The notes under the pieces were generated by a model that saw only the letters and a program-made list of their open reading frames with translations, did no database searches and had not been told where the DNA came from. A stretch of 64,000 bases of DNA, from assembly GCF_001661075.1 (NCBI RefSeq), contig NZ_CP014870.1:1756501-1820500 (forward strand), written 5' to 3'. Of this stretch, positions 18,140-28,409 are shown one piece after another (the first letter of the stretch is position 1; every line of letters begins with the position of its first letter). The position numbers and the translations under genes are program-made. The stretch is from Pseudomonas silesiensis. GTDB taxonomy: Bacteria > Pseudomonadota > Gammaproteobacteria > Pseudomonadales > Pseudomonadaceae.

Positions 18140-18478
18140 GTTTTAAAGGTCGCAATTTTCAAGGCAACCGCGGGTTCCGGGTTGAGAGGGCAGGTCGTCT
18201 CGTCGCATTTTTGTTTCTCGATGATGCCGATTCGCCCGCTGTCAGGGGGACATGGCCGCTCCTTCCTATATATAGAAGGACTGCTGCAGAGCCTTGGCCT
18301 GATTGACCGTATTTGCTAACAGGGCGAGGCATAACCGTTTGTCCCCGCCTATAAATTGCCTGCTGCTTTTTTACCCGTTTTCAGTAGGGTGACTTCTTGA
18401 GTTTGACCCACTAGAATGCATGCCCTTGATTCTGGGGTCGGAAACGGCCGGCTAACGTCTGTGCAACGAGGAATATCC

Positions 18479-19789
18479 ATGCAAGTTTCTGTTGAAAATA
18501 CTTCTGCTCTTGAGCGCCGCATGAGCATCACCGTGCCGGCTGAGCGCATCGAGACTCAGGTCAACAAGCGTCTGCAGCAGACTGCCCAAAAGGCCAAGAT
18601 CGCTGGTTTCCGTCCAGGCAAAGTGCCAATGAGCGAAATCAAGCGTCGTTTCGGTGCCGATGCGCGCCAGGAAGCGGTAGGCGACGTGATCCAGTCTTCG
18701 TTCTACGAAGCGGTCGTCGAGCAAAAGCTGAACCCGGCCGGCGCGCCGTCGATCGAGCCTAAATCGATCGAAGCGGGCAAGGACCTGGAATACGTCGCGG
18801 TTTTCGAAGTGTTCCCTGAGTTCACCGTTGCCGGTTTCGAAGGTATCGCTGTCGAGCGCCTGAGCGCTGACGTGGCCGATGCCGACCTGGACAAAATGCT
18901 GGACGTGCTGCGCAAGCAGAACACCCGTTTTGAAGTGGCCGATCGCGCTGCCCAGAACGAAGACCAGCTGAACATCGATTTCGTCGGCAAGGTCGACGGT
19001 GAAGTGTTCGCTGGCGGTTCCGCCAAGGGCACTCAGCTGGTGCTGGGTTCCGGCCGCATGATCCCTGGCTTCGAAGACGGTCTGGTTGGCGCTAAAGCCG
19101 GCGAAGAGCGCGTTCTGAACCTGACCTTCCCCGAGGACTATCAGAACCTCGAGCTGGCTGGCAAAGCCGCTGAGTTCACCGTGACCGTGAACACTGTTTC
19201 CGAGCCGAAACTGCCAGAACTGAACGAAGAGTTCTTCGCTCAATTCGGCATCAAGGAAACCGGCCTGGAAGGCTTCCGCACCGAAGTTCGCAAGAACATG
19301 GAGCGCGAGCTGCGTCAGGCGATCAAGTCCAAGGTCAAGAACCAGGTCATGGACGGTCTGCTGGAGACCAACCCGATCGAAGTGCCAAAGGCGCTGCTGT
19401 CCAACGAAGTCGACCGTCTGCGCGTGCAGGCTGTTCAACAGTTCGGCGGCAACATCAAGCCTGACCAACTGCCGGCCGAGCTGTTCGAAGAACAAGCCAA
19501 GCGCCGCGTAGTCCTGGGCCTGATCGTGGCTGAAGTGGTCAAGCAATTCGACCTCAAGCCTGACGACGCCCGCGTTCGCGAAATGATCCAGGAAATGGCT
19601 TCGGCCTACCAGGAGCCAGAGCAGGTTGTGTCCTGGTACTACAAGAACGACCAGCAGCTGAACGAAGTCCGTTCGGTTGTGCTGGAAGAACAAGTTGTGG
19701 ATACTGTTCTGCAGAAAGCTAGCGTGACCGATAAATCGGTCTCTTACGAAGAAGCGGTCAAGCCGGTAGAAGCTCCACAAGCCGACTGA
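18479..19789 (+). CDS. tig: trigger factor (ribosome-associated chaperone, PPIase)
   Basis: This 436-residue chaperone binds the ribosomal exit tunnel and the nascent chain. The ribosome-binding signature FRPGKVP lies near residue 45. The FKBP-type PPIase domain is about residues 150-245 ([20 protein letters not shown]), and the C-terminal helical domain runs to 436. The ATG at 18479 (MQVSVENTS) is used because it matches the family N-terminus and lies behind GAGGAA. It heads the conserved tig-clpP-clpX-lon order. Confidence 0.97.
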   Translation: MQVSVENTSALERRMSITVPAERIETQVNKRLQQTAQKAKIAGFRPGKVPMSEIKRRFGADARQEAVGDVIQSSFYEAVVEQKLNPAGAPSIEPKSIEAGKDLEYVAVFEVFPEFTVAGFEGIAVERLSADVADADLDKMLDVLRKQNTRFEVADRAAQNEDQLNIDFVGKVDGEVFAGGSAKGTQLVLGSGRMIPGFEDGLVGAKAGEERVLNLTFPEDYQNLELAGKAAEFTVTVNTVSEPKLPELNEEFFAQFGIKETGLEGFRTEVRKNMERELRQAIKSKVKNQVMDGLLETNPIEVPKALLSNEVDRLRVQAVQQFGGNIKPDQLPAELFEEQAKRRVVLGLIVAEVVKQFDLKPDDARVREMIQEMASAYQEPEQVVSWYYKNDQQLNEVRSVVLEEQVVDTVLQKASVTDKSVSYEEAVKPVEAPQAD

Positions 19790-19881
19790 TTGATTTTGCG
19801 TTAGAAGTACACACCATAAGCCAGCTCTCGAGCTGGCTTATGCGTATTCAAGACAAAACTATTTGGGAGCGACTGCAGAGC

Positions 19882-20517
19882 ATGTTCCGTAATTCTTATA
19901 TTCAGCAGAACTCTGATATCCAGGCCGCAGGCGGCCTGGTCCCGATGGTTGTCGAGCAGTCTGCTCGTGGCGAGCGCGCCTACGACATCTACTCGCGCCT
20001 CCTCAAGGAGCGAGTGATCTTTCTGGTGGGGCCGGTAGAGGACTACATGGCCAACCTGATCTGTGCGCAGCTGCTGTTCCTTGAAGCGGAAAACCCGGAC
20101 AAGGACATCCATCTCTACATCAACTCCCCGGGCGGTTCGGTGACGGCGGGCATGTCGATCTACGACACCATGCAGTTCATCAAGCCGAACGTGTCGACCA
20201 CCTGTATCGGTCAGGCGTGCAGCATGGGCGCGTTTTTGCTGACGGCCGGTGCCGCCGGCAAGCGTTACTGCCTGCCGAACTCGCGCGTGATGATTCACCA
20301 GCCACTGGGCGGTTTCCAGGGCCAGGCGTCGGACATCGAAATCCATGCCAAGGAAATCCTCTTCATTCGTGAGCGTCTCAACACGCTGATGGCCAAGCAC
20401 AGTGGACACACGCTTGAAGAAATCGAGCGCGACACCAACCGCGACAACTTCATGAGTGCAGAAGCCGCCCGTGAATACGGGTTGATCGATCAAGTGATCG
20501 ACCAGCGCCCCGCTTAA
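19882..20517 (+). CDS. clpP: ATP-dependent Clp protease proteolytic subunit
   Basis: This 211-residue serine protease forms the tetradecameric chamber that degrades proteins fed by ClpX or ClpA. The catalytic triad is visible: Ser114 (GQACSMGAF), His139 (VMIHQPLGG) and Asp188 (TNRDNF). The start [18 protein letters not shown] at 19882 gives the usual propeptide length; an in-frame ATG at 19840 would add 14 residues. The 92-bp gap after tig and 110-bp gap before clpX contain no terminator. Confidence 0.97.
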   Translation: MFRNSYIQQNSDIQAAGGLVPMVVEQSARGERAYDIYSRLLKERVIFLVGPVEDYMANLICAQLLFLEAENPDKDIHLYINSPGGSVTAGMSIYDTMQFIKPNVSTTCIGQACSMGAFLLTAGAAGKRYCLPNSRVMIHQPLGGFQGQASDIEIHAKEILFIRERLNTLMAKHSGHTLEEIERDTNRDNFMSAEAAREYGLIDQVIDQRPA

Positions 20518-20627
20518 TAAGCAGCTCAAAATAAGGTCGGTCGGCTTGTCTGACCACCCGCGGGCTTGAAAAAGCCCGCAATAGCCTTCATCTTGTGTTG
20601 CAAGCCTATCGGATTTGGATCGAACGA

Positions 20628-21911
20628 ATGACTGACACCCGCAACGGCGAGGACAACGGCAAATTGCTCTATTGCTCCTTCTGCGGCAAAAGCCAGCATG
20701 AAGTGCGCAAATTGATTGCCGGCCCCTCGGTCTTCATTTGCGACGAATGCGTCGACCTGTGCAATGACATCATCCGTGAGGAGGTGCAGGAAGCCCAGGC
20801 CGAGAGCAGCGCGCATAAATTGCCTTCGCCTAAAGAAATCAGCGGCATCCTTGATCAGTACGTGATTGGTCAGGAGCGTGCGAAAAAGGTTCTGGCCGTA
20901 GCGGTGTACAACCACTACAAGCGCTTGAACCAGCGTGACAAGAAGAATGACGACGTCGAACTCGGCAAAAGCAACATCTTGCTGATCGGCCCGACAGGCT
21001 CGGGTAAAACCCTGCTTGCCGAAACCCTGGCCCGCTTGCTGAACGTTCCGTTCACCATCGCCGACGCAACCACCCTCACCGAGGCGGGTTACGTGGGTGA
21101 AGATGTCGAGAACATCATTCAGAAGCTGCTGCAGAAGTGCGATTACGACGTGGAAAAAGCCCAGATGGGCATTGTCTACATCGATGAGATCGACAAGATC
21201 TCGCGCAAGTCTGACAACCCGTCGATCACCCGGGACGTTTCCGGTGAAGGCGTGCAGCAGGCCCTGCTCAAGTTGATCGAAGGCACGGTCGCTTCCGTTC
21301 CGCCCCAAGGCGGTCGCAAGCATCCGCAGCAGGAATTCCTTCAGGTCGACACCCGTAACATCCTGTTCATCTGCGGTGGTGCGTTCTCCGGTCTGGAAAA
21401 GGTTATTCAAAACCGTTCCACCAAGGGCGGCATCGGTTTCAACGCAGAAGTGCGCAGCAAGGAAGAAGGCAAGAAAGTCGGTGAATCCCTGCGTGAAGTC
21501 GAGCCTGACGATCTGGTCAAGTTCGGTCTGATCCCGGAGTTCGTCGGTCGTCTGCCGGTCCTGGCCACGCTGGACGAGCTTGATGAAGCTGCGCTGATGC
21601 AGATTCTCACCGAGCCGAAAAATGCGCTGACCAAGCAGTATGCCAAGCTGTTCGAGATGGAAGGCGTAGACCTGGAATTCCGCGCCGACGCGCTGAAATC
21701 GGTCGCCAAACGTGCCCTGGAACGCAAGACCGGTGCCCGTGGACTGCGTTCGATCCTCGAAGGCGTCCTGCTCGACACCATGTACGAAATCCCCTCGCAG
21801 TCCGAGGTGAGTAAAGTGGTGATCGACGAAAGCGTCATAGAAGGCAAGTCCAAGCCACTGTATATCTACGAAAACAGTGAGCCGGCTGCCAAGGCAGCGC
21901 CAGACGCCTAA
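20628..21911 (+). CDS. clpX: ATP-dependent Clp protease ATP-binding subunit ClpX
   Basis: This 427-residue AAA+ unfoldase recognises substrates and threads them into ClpP. The N-terminal zinc-binding domain has Cys16, Cys19, Cys38 and Cys41. Walker A is GPTGSGKT (near residue 120), followed by the pore loop GYVGEDVE, Walker [10 protein letters not shown] and the IGF-type ClpP-docking segment (KGGIGFNAE). The start at 20628 (MTDTRNGED) fits the family; upstream in-frame codons lack an SD. A terminator follows at 21934. Confidence 0.98.
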   Translation: MTDTRNGEDNGKLLYCSFCGKSQHEVRKLIAGPSVFICDECVDLCNDIIREEVQEAQAESSAHKLPSPKEISGILDQYVIGQERAKKVLAVAVYNHYKRLNQRDKKNDDVELGKSNILLIGPTGSGKTLLAETLARLLNVPFTIADATTLTEAGYVGEDVENIIQKLLQKCDYDVEKAQMGIVYIDEIDKISRKSDNPSITRDVSGEGVQQALLKLIEGTVASVPPQGGRKHPQQEFLQVDTRNILFICGGAFSGLEKVIQNRSTKGGIGFNAEVRSKEEGKKVGESLREVEPDDLVKFGLIPEFVGRLPVLATLDELDEAALMQILTEPKNALTKQYAKLFEMEGVDLEFRADALKSVAKRALERKTGARGLRSILEGVLLDTMYEIPSQSEVSKVVIDESVIEGKSKPLYIYENSEPAAKAAPDA

Positions 21912-21933
21912 GCGTCACGCCGCCGTAACAAAG

Positions 21934-21956
21934 AAGGGGCCTTCGGGCCCCTTTGC
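21934..21956 (+). terminator. terminator after clpX
   Basis: AAGGGGCC-TTCG-GGCCCCTT, a tetraloop hairpin, followed by only a short T tract (TTTGC). It separates the tig-clpPX unit from lon. Confidence 0.8.
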
Positions 21957-21999
21957 TATTGTGGCCAGGCCATAATCTTTTAAGCCGCTCTTTTATCTG

Positions 22000-22026
22000 C
22001 TTGTTTTTTTCCAAACCAGCCCCCAT
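22000..22026 (+). promoter_or_regulatory. probable sigma-32 (heat-shock) promoter of lon
   Basis: CTTGTTT at 22000 and CCCCATCTT at 22021 match the heat-shock consensus CTTGAA / CCCCATNT with a 15-base spacer, about 60 bases ahead of the lon start codon. The -35 hexamer deviates at its last two bases. Confidence 0.6.
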
Positions 22027-22086
22027 CTTGGTTTCAAGCTTACTTCCATCTGTTTACGGCCTTATGGCCGCCGTAGAGGCGAAATC

Positions 22087-24483
22087 ATGAAGACGACCAT
22101 CGAATTGCCTCTCCTGCCATTGCGTGATGTTGTGGTTTATCCGCACATGGTTATCCCGCTGTTCGTGGGGCGCGAGAAATCCATCGAAGCCCTCGAGGCA
22201 GCGATGACCGGCGACAAGCAGATCCTTCTGCTGGCTCAGAGAAACCCTGCTGACGACGATCCCGGTGAAGATGCGCTTTATCGCGTAGGTACGATTGCGA
22301 CCGTCCTGCAGCTGCTCAAGCTGCCTGACGGCACGGTCAAGGTTCTGGTCGAAGGTGAGCAGCGGGGCGCCGTGGAGCGCTTCAGCGAAGTGGACGGCCA
22401 CTGCCGCGCCGAAGTCTCGCTGATCGACGAAACCGAGGCGCCCGAGCGCGAGTCGGAAGTGTTTGTCCGCAGCCTGCTGGCGCAGTTCGAACAATATGTG
22501 CAGTTGGGCAAGAAAGTCCCGGCTGAAGTCCTGTCGTCGCTCAACAGCATCGACGAGCCAGGCCGCCTGGTCGACACCATGGCCGCGCACATGGCCCTGA
22601 AGATCGAGCAGAAGCAGGAAATCCTCGAAATCATCGATTTGTCGGCCCGGGTCGAGCACGTCCTGGCGCTGCTGGATGCCGAGATCGACCTGCTGCAAGT
22701 CGAAAAACGCATTCGCGGTCGCGTCAAGAAACAAATGGAGCGCAGCCAGCGTGAGTACTACCTGAATGAGCAGATGAAGGCCATTCAGAAAGAGCTCGGC
22801 GACAGCGAGGAAGGCCACAATGAAATCGAAGAGCTGAAAAAGCGCATCGATGCCGCCGGTCTGCCGAAAGATGCCTTGGCCAAGGCCCAGGGCGAGCTGA
22901 ACAAGCTGAAACAAATGTCGCCAATGTCCGCCGAAGCGACCGTGGTCCGGTCGTACATCGACTGGCTGGTCCAGGTGCCGTGGAAGGCCCAGAGCAAGGT
23001 GCGTCTGGACCTGGCCCGGGCCGAAGACATTCTCGACGCCGACCACTACGGCCTGGAAGAAGTCAAAGAGCGGATCCTCGAATACCTCGCCGTGCAAAAG
23101 CGCGTGAAGAAGATTCGCGGCCCGGTGTTGTGCCTGGTCGGCCCTCCAGGCGTGGGTAAAACCTCGCTGGCGGAATCGATTGCCCACGCCACCAACCGCA
23201 AATTCGTGCGCATGGCCCTCGGCGGTGTGCGCGATGAAGCGGAAATTCGTGGTCATCGCCGGACTTATATCGGTTCGATGCCAGGAAGATTGATTCAAAA
23301 GATGACGAAGGTAGGGGTGCGCAACCCGCTGTTCCTGCTCGACGAAATCGACAAGATGGGCAGCGACATGCGTGGCGATCCGGCCTCGGCGTTGCTGGAA
23401 GTGCTCGATCCCGAGCAGAACCACAACTTCAACGATCACTATCTGGAAGTCGACTACGACCTGTCCGATGTGATGTTCCTGTGCACCTCCAACTCCATGA
23501 ACATTCCGCCGGCGCTGCTGGACCGGATGGAAGTGATTCGTCTGCCGGGTTACACCGAAGACGAGAAGATCAACATCGCCGTCAAATACCTTTCGCCCAA
23601 GCAGATCACCGCCAACGGCTTGAAGAAAGGCGAGCTGGAATTCGACGCCGAAGCGATCCGCGACATCATCCGCTACTACACCCGCGAAGCCGGTGTACGT
23701 GGGCTGGAGCGCCAGATTGCCAAGGTCTGCCGCAAGGCGGTCAAAGAGCACGCGCTGGAAAAACGCTTCTCGGTGAAGGTCACGGCCGACATGCTCGAGC
23801 ATTTCCTCGGCGTGCGTAAATTCCGTTACGGCCTGGCCGAATCCCAGGACCAGATCGGTCAAGTCACCGGCCTGGCGTGGACTCAGGTGGGCGGCGAATT
23901 GCTGACCATCGAAGCCGCTGTCGTTCCCGGCAAGGGCCAGTTGATCAAGACCGGTTCCCTGGGTGACGTGATGGTCGAATCGATCACCGCAGCCCTGACC
24001 GTGGTGCGCAGCCGCGCGAAAAGCCTGGGCATCCCCCTGGACTTCCACGAGAAGCGCGACACCCACATCCATATGCCGGAAGGGGCGACCCCGAAGGATG
24101 GCCCTAGCGCCGGTGTAGGCATGTGCACGGCCCTGGTGTCGGCATTGACCGGGATCCCGGTACGCGCGGACGTCGCCATGACCGGCGAAATCACCCTGCG
24201 TGGCCAGGTGCTGGCAATTGGCGGTCTGAAGGAAAAACTGCTCGCGGCTCACCGTGGTGGTATCAAGACGGTGATCATTCCTGAAGAGAACGTACGCGAT
24301 CTGAAGGAAATTCCGGACAATATCAAAGCAGATCTTCAGATTAAACCGGTTAAATGGATTGACGAGGTCCTGCAAATTGCGCTGCAATACGCGCCGGAGC
24401 CCTTACCTGATGTGGCTCCGGAGATTGTTGCAAAGGATGAAAAACGCGAGTCTGACTCTAAGGAAAGAATTAGCACGCATTAG
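22087..24483 (+). CDS. lon: ATP-dependent protease Lon (LonA)
   Basis: This 798-residue homohexameric AAA+ protease degrades misfolded and regulatory proteins. The N-terminal LAN domain (1-200) is followed by a coiled coil and the ATPase with Walker A GPPGVGKT (K358). The C-terminal Ser-Lys protease has its nucleophile in PKDGPSAG (Ser674), and the lysine lies in the [14 protein letters not shown] segment. The length is usual for LonA (E. coli 784). AGGCGAA precedes the ATG. A heat-shock-like promoter lies just upstream. Confidence 0.98.
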   Translation: MKTTIELPLLPLRDVVVYPHMVIPLFVGREKSIEALEAAMTGDKQILLLAQRNPADDDPGEDALYRVGTIATVLQLLKLPDGTVKVLVEGEQRGAVERFSEVDGHCRAEVSLIDETEAPERESEVFVRSLLAQFEQYVQLGKKVPAEVLSSLNSIDEPGRLVDTMAAHMALKIEQKQEILEIIDLSARVEHVLALLDAEIDLLQVEKRIRGRVKKQMERSQREYYLNEQMKAIQKELGDSEEGHNEIEELKKRIDAAGLPKDALAKAQGELNKLKQMSPMSAEATVVRSYIDWLVQVPWKAQSKVRLDLARAEDILDADHYGLEEVKERILEYLAVQKRVKKIRGPVLCLVGPPGVGKTSLAESIAHATNRKFVRMALGGVRDEAEIRGHRRTYIGSMPGRLIQKMTKVGVRNPLFLLDEIDKMGSDMRGDPASALLEVLDPEQNHNFNDHYLEVDYDLSDVMFLCTSNSMNIPPALLDRMEVIRLPGYTEDEKINIAVKYLSPKQITANGLKKGELEFDAEAIRDIIRYYTREAGVRGLERQIAKVCRKAVKEHALEKRFSVKVTADMLEHFLGVRKFRYGLAESQDQIGQVTGLAWTQVGGELLTIEAAVVPGKGQLIKTGSLGDVMVESITAALTVVRSRAKSLGIPLDFHEKRDTHIHMPEGATPKDGPSAGVGMCTALVSALTGIPVRADVAMTGEITLRGQVLAIGGLKEKLLAAHRGGIKTVIIPEENVRDLKEIPDNIKADLQIKPVKWIDEVLQIALQYAPEPLPDVAPEIVAKDEKRESDSKERISTH

Positions 24484-24631
24484 TACGTATTTGCCTGGGG
24501 GGCGTGTTGACGCTTTTTAGGGCCCTTGTTATAAAGCGGCTCTTAAGTGTCTGCAGGCCATTCAGCACTCGTTTTTTTGCTTTCACCAAAAAACTTAGAA
24601 TCATACTCAAATAGATATAAGGGGACTTAGA

Positions 24632-24904
24632 GTGAACAAGTCGGAACTGATTGATGCTATCGCTGCATCCGCTGATATCCCGAAAGCTGCTGCTGGCCGT
24701 GCGCTGGACGCTGTAATCGAATCCGTCACTGGCGCTCTCAAGGCTGGCGACTCTGTTGTTCTGGTAGGTTTCGGTACGTTCTCCGTCACCGATCGTCCAG
24801 CTCGCATTGGTCGTAACCCGCAGACCGGTAAGACGCTGGAAATCGCAGCCGCCAAAAAACCAGGTTTCAAAGCCGGCAAAGCACTGAAAGAAGCTGTCAA
24901 CTAA
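24632..24904 (+). CDS. hupB: DNA-binding protein HU-beta
   Basis: This 90-residue nucleoid protein bends DNA and acts in chromosome organisation. It begins (GTG start) [18 protein letters not shown] and has the DNA-contacting arm [20 protein letters not shown] with its proline tip (RNP). AAGGGGA lies seven bases before the GTG. Its position directly after lon is conserved in gammaproteobacteria. Confidence 0.97.
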   Translation: MNKSELIDAIAASADIPKAAAGRALDAVIESVTGALKAGDSVVLVGFGTFSVTDRPARIGRNPQTGKTLEIAAAKKPGFKAGKALKEAVN

Positions 24905-24957
24905 GTTCGATTCAGGTTTTTGCCTATCCGGGTCGGGGTCATGCCTGACCTGGCAGC

Positions 24958-25035
24958 GGAGCGGTGGTCCAGTCGGCAAGTCGCCGTACCGAGACACCGA
25001 GGGTCGCACGTTCGAGCCCTCGATCCGCTCCGCCA
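24958..25035 (+). pseudogene. decayed tRNA-Asp-like gene
   Basis: A 78-nt tRNA remnant. The acceptor arms GGAGCGG / CCGCTCC are a perfect 7-bp pair, followed by GCCA; the D-arm region TGGTCCAGTCGGC, GGGTCGC and the T-loop TTCGAGC resemble pseudomonad tRNA-Asp. The anticodon arm does not fold: the expected CCGGC-CTGTCAC-GCCGG is replaced by unpaired sequence around TACCGAGACACCGA. The T stem is also broken. It is followed by a good terminator, as a real tRNA gene would be. The tRNA-Asp comparison is from memory. Confidence 0.72.
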
Positions 25036-25043
25036 GTTACGAG

Positions 25044-25071
25044 AAGGCGCATCCTCGGATGCGCCTTTCTT
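25044..25071 (+). terminator. terminator after hupB / tRNA remnant
   Basis: AAGGCGCATCC-TC-GGATGCGCCTT followed by TCTTCT: an 11-bp stem with a very short loop, nine bases past the tRNA-like 3' end. Confidence 0.82.
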
Positions 25072-25137
25072 CTATCCGGATTCTACCCACGCTCCACGGT
25101 TGCCTAATTTTGAAGTTCAACCGTTTCTGGGGGACGC

Positions 25138-27009
25138 ATGCTGCAGAATATCAGGGACAATTCACAAGGCTGGATTGCCAAGACCATCATCGGGATCATC
25201 GTTGTACTGATGGCGTTCACCGGTGTCGAAGCCATTTTCCAGGCCACGACCAACAGTCAGAACGCGGCCAAGGTCAATGGTGAAGAAATCAGTCAGGGCG
25301 AGCTGAGCCAGGCGGTCGATATGCAACGCCGTCAGCTCATGCAACAGCTGGGCAAGGACTTCGATGCTTCCTTGCTCGACGAAAAAATGTTGCGCGAATC
25401 GGCCCTCAAAGGCTTGATCGATCGCAAGCTGCTGCTCCAGGGCGCAGAAAAATCCGATTTCGCTTTTTCCGAAGCAGCGTTGGACCAAGTGATCCTGCAA
25501 ACGCCTGAATTCCAGGTGGACGGTGCGTTCAGCGCCGAGCGTTTCGACCAGGTCATCCGTCAACTCGGTTACAGCCGCCTGCAATTCCGCCAGATGCTGG
25601 CTCAGGAAATGCTGATCGGTCAGCTGCGCGCCGGCCTGGCGGGCAGCGGTTTCGTCACCGACGCACAGGTGCTGGCCTTCGCCCGTCTGGAAAAACAGAC
25701 CCGCGATTTCGCCTCCCTGAACGTCAAGGCCGACCCGGCGGCTGTGAAGCTGACCGACGAAGAAGTCAAAGCCTACTACGACGAGCACGCCAAGGAATTC
25801 ATGACGCCGGATCAGGTGGTCATCGATTACCTCGAGTTGAAGAAGTCGTCCTTCTTCGATCAGGTCAGCGTCAAGGACGAAGACCTGCAAACGGCGTATC
25901 AGAAAGAAACCGCGAACCTGTCCGAACAGCGTCGGGCTGCGCACATTCTGATCGAAGTGAACGACAAGGTGACCGAGGCGCAAGCCAAGGCCAGGATCGA
26001 AGAGGTCCAGGCACGTCTGGCCAAGGGCGAGCAGTTCGAGGCACTGGCCAAGGAATTCTCCCAGGACCCGGGTTCGGCCAATAACGGCGGTGACCTCGGT
26101 TTCGCAGGTCCTGGCGTCTACGATCCAGCCTTCGAAACAGCGCTGTATGCGTTGGCCAAGGATCAGGTCTCGGAGCCGGTTCGCACCGACTTCGGTTTCC
26201 ACCTGATCAAGCTGCTGGGCGTCGAAGCGCCGCAGGTTCCAACGTTCGCCAGCCTGAAAGACAAGCTGACCCGCGAGCTGAAAACCCAACAGGTCGAACA
26301 GCGTTTCGTCGAGGCCACCAAGCAACTGGAAGACTCGGCGTTCGAGTCCTCCGACCTGGCTCAGCCGGCGCAAGACTTGAAGCTGACCGTGCACACGTCC
26401 AAGCCGTTCGGCCGTGAAGGCGGCGAAGGTGTGGCGGCCAACCGCGCCGTGATCACCGCTGCATTCAGTCCTGAAGTGCTGGATGAGGGTGCCAACAGCA
26501 CCGCCATCGAACTCGATCCGGAAACCGTGATCGTGCTGCGCGCCAAGGAGCACCTGAAACCGGCGCAACTGCCGATTGAAAGCGTGTCTGCCGCGATCCG
26601 CGGGCAATTGACCAAGGAGCACGCCAGCGCTGCCGCCAAGACCAAGGCCGATGAGTTGATCGTCAGCCTGCGCGAGGGCAAGACCCCAGCGGACCAGGCA
26701 ATCGATGGCCAGAACTGGACAGTCACCACCGCCGCCACTCGCACCCAGGAAGGCATCGACCCGACTGTGCTGCAAGCGCTGTTCCGCATGCCAAAACCGG
26801 CCGCGAAGGACAAACCGACCTTCAACAGCGTGACCCTGGCCGATGGCAGCCTGGTGATCGTGCGTCTCAATGCCGTGAACGAAGCAGTGGCACCGACCGA
26901 CGAAGAGAAGGCCCAGTACCGTCGCTTCCTCGCCTCGCGCATTGGCCAGCAAGACTTTGCGGCTTACCGCAAGCAGCTGGAAGCCGAAGCGGACATCGAG
27001 CGGTTCTGA
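25138..27009 (+). CDS. ppiD: periplasmic folding chaperone PpiD (SurA-N/rotamase)
   Basis: This 623-residue inner-membrane-anchored chaperone assists outer-membrane and secreted proteins near the Sec translocon. A single transmembrane anchor spans about residues 13-33 (TIIGIIVVLMAFTGVEAIF). A SurA-like N domain (35-180), a parvulin domain (about 262-360, with RRAAHILIEV at its start and GGDLGFAGPGVYDPAFE) and a large C-terminal domain follow. The length equals that of E. coli PpiD (623). A terminator follows. Confidence 0.95.
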   Translation: MLQNIRDNSQGWIAKTIIGIIVVLMAFTGVEAIFQATTNSQNAAKVNGEEISQGELSQAVDMQRRQLMQQLGKDFDASLLDEKMLRESALKGLIDRKLLLQGAEKSDFAFSEAALDQVILQTPEFQVDGAFSAERFDQVIRQLGYSRLQFRQMLAQEMLIGQLRAGLAGSGFVTDAQVLAFARLEKQTRDFASLNVKADPAAVKLTDEEVKAYYDEHAKEFMTPDQVVIDYLELKKSSFFDQVSVKDEDLQTAYQKETANLSEQRRAAHILIEVNDKVTEAQAKARIEEVQARLAKGEQFEALAKEFSQDPGSANNGGDLGFAGPGVYDPAFETALYALAKDQVSEPVRTDFGFHLIKLLGVEAPQVPTFASLKDKLTRELKTQQVEQRFVEATKQLEDSAFESSDLAQPAQDLKLTVHTSKPFGREGGEGVAANRAVITAAFSPEVLDEGANSTAIELDPETVIVLRAKEHLKPAQLPIESVSAAIRGQLTKEHASAAAKTKADELIVSLREGKTPADQAIDGQNWTVTTAATRTQEGIDPTVLQALFRMPKPAAKDKPTFNSVTLADGSLVIVRLNAVNEAVAPTDEEKAQYRRFLASRIGQQDFAAYRKQLEAEADIERF

Positions 27010-27038
27010 TGCCTGCTTGAGCTCTGCGCAACACAAAG

Positions 27039-27068
27039 ACCCCGGCCCAAAAGGCCGGGGTTTTTTTT
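27039..27068 (+). terminator. terminator after ppiD
   Basis: ACCCCGGCC / GGCCGGGGT stem with a CAAAA loop and eight T residues: a textbook intrinsic terminator. Confidence 0.93.
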
Positions 27069-27217
27069 CCCCTGCCATCGGGAATCCGCAATCCCGCGCG
27101 ACTTTCCTGGATATAAACGGTCAGTAGTCGTGTAACCGTTTTAAGACACCAATCGGTGCGACGCTAAGCATCGATCTGTTGCACAATAAGCCCCAGACCG
27201 TTTCTTCAGGATGTTCA

Positions 27218-28066
27218 ATGTCTAAATCAATTCCCATGCATGTCGTCGGGCTGGCTCTGGTATTGGCCGCCGCTGCCGGCTGCTCGTCGGAGAAGACCGC
27301 CATTTATGAGCATGAGAACTTCGATGACTCCGGTACCTTTTCCCGCAATTACCCGGTGACCGATGCGCAGAGCTGCGAGGCCGCCCGTCGGGCGTTGCTC
27401 AGCCAAGGCTACATCATCACCAGCAGCGACCCGAAACTGGTCAGCGGCCACAAGAGCTTCCAGCAGACCGGCGATACCCATATGGAGATCAGCTTCAGCG
27501 TGGTCTGCGCCGATGACGGCACCGAGGGGCACCATGCGACCATGTTCGCCAACGCCCTGCAGGACCGCTATGCGCTGAAGAAGACCAACAACTCCGCCAG
27601 CCTTGGCGTCGGTGTGTTGGGCTCGGTATCGATGCCGATCGGCTCGTCAGACGACTCGATGGTCAAGGTCGCCAGCGAAACCGTGTCCTCGGCCAAGTTC
27701 TACGAGCGTTTCTTCACCCTGGTCGAGTTGTTCCTGCCACCGGAAGCGAAGAAGGCTGCACACATCAAGGAAAAGCCGAAAACCGACCTGGGCATGCCTG
27801 AAGCCAAGGCCGCACCGGCTCAATTGGTGCCGACGCCGGCACCGGCAGCAGAACCTGCGCCTGCACCGGCTCAGGACCCGGTAGAGCAACCTGCGCCGGC
27901 ACCGGCTGCCTCGGAGCCGATGGCCCCGCCGCCAGAAACTGCACCGATTACCCCGGCCGACAACAGCGAACCGGCAACATCCACCGAAACGGGCACCGCT
28001 CCGGCGGACTCCAGTTTGCCACCCCCGACCGAGCCGATTTCGGCCATGCCGGTCACCGCCCAGTAA
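27218..28066 (+). CDS. DUF2242 family lipoprotein
   Basis: A 282-residue lipoprotein: signal MSKSIPMHVVGLALVLAAAAGC with lipidated Cys22. The DUF2242 domain (about 25-190) starts TAIYEHENFDDSGTFSRNYP and has two conserved cysteines (QSCEAAR, VVCADDG) that may form a disulfide. The last 90 residues are an Ala/Pro-rich linker (PAPAAEPAPAPAQDP), suggesting a spacer through or along peptidoglycan. The start at 27218 is favoured by AGGA and by the signal sequence; an upstream in-frame start would bury it. The function of the family is unknown. Confidence 0.88.
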   Translation: MSKSIPMHVVGLALVLAAAAGCSSEKTAIYEHENFDDSGTFSRNYPVTDAQSCEAARRALLSQGYIITSSDPKLVSGHKSFQQTGDTHMEISFSVVCADDGTEGHHATMFANALQDRYALKKTNNSASLGVGVLGSVSMPIGSSDDSMVKVASETVSSAKFYERFFTLVELFLPPEAKKAAHIKEKPKTDLGMPEAKAAPAQLVPTPAPAAEPAPAPAQDPVEQPAPAPAASEPMAPPPETAPITPADNSEPATSTETGTAPADSSLPPPTEPISAMPVTAQ

Positions 28067-28319
28067 GCATGTGACGGGATCGGGTCAGACGGCACCGATC
28101 CCGCAATTGGCTTCATCATTGACTCGCGTCAACCCCGGTCACAGTTCTGCGGCCGGTACCGAAAAAAATCTGTGATAAATCCCCGATCGCCTGCTACGTT
28201 TTATCAAGTAGCCGCGTAGTGTCTTGCCTGCGTCATTTTTCTTTCACGTGGGCACTTTATGCTCAATGCGCAGGTCACTTATTCAGGCATTTTTTTAAAC
28301 AAACCGTGGGGGATCAAAA

Positions 28320-28406
28320 ATGGACGAATATCAAGAAGAACTGCTCGAGTATCAGGCGTTCGAACTCGACCCGCTGGAACCTGCCGAAGACGCCACCGAA
28401 CTGTAG
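28320..28406 (+). CDS. 28-residue acidic peptide (putative)
   Basis: A short ORF encoding MDEYQEELLEYQAFELDP plus ten more residues ending DATEL, with nine or more acidic residues and no basic residue. A GGGGG Shine-Dalgarno-like run lies eight bases before the ATG. It ends three bases before the convergent AraC stop codon. Amphipathic helix potential is high. Translation is plausible but unproven, and no family is recognised. Confidence 0.45.
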   Translation: MDEYQEELLEYQAFELDPLEPAEDATEL

Positions 28407-28409
28407 GCG

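Noticed and set aside
18240..18478. Riboswitch or small RNA in the tig leader (near-palindrome around CCTATATATAG)
   Set aside because: No known riboswitch core and no clear terminator; only an AT-rich symmetrical stretch is visible.
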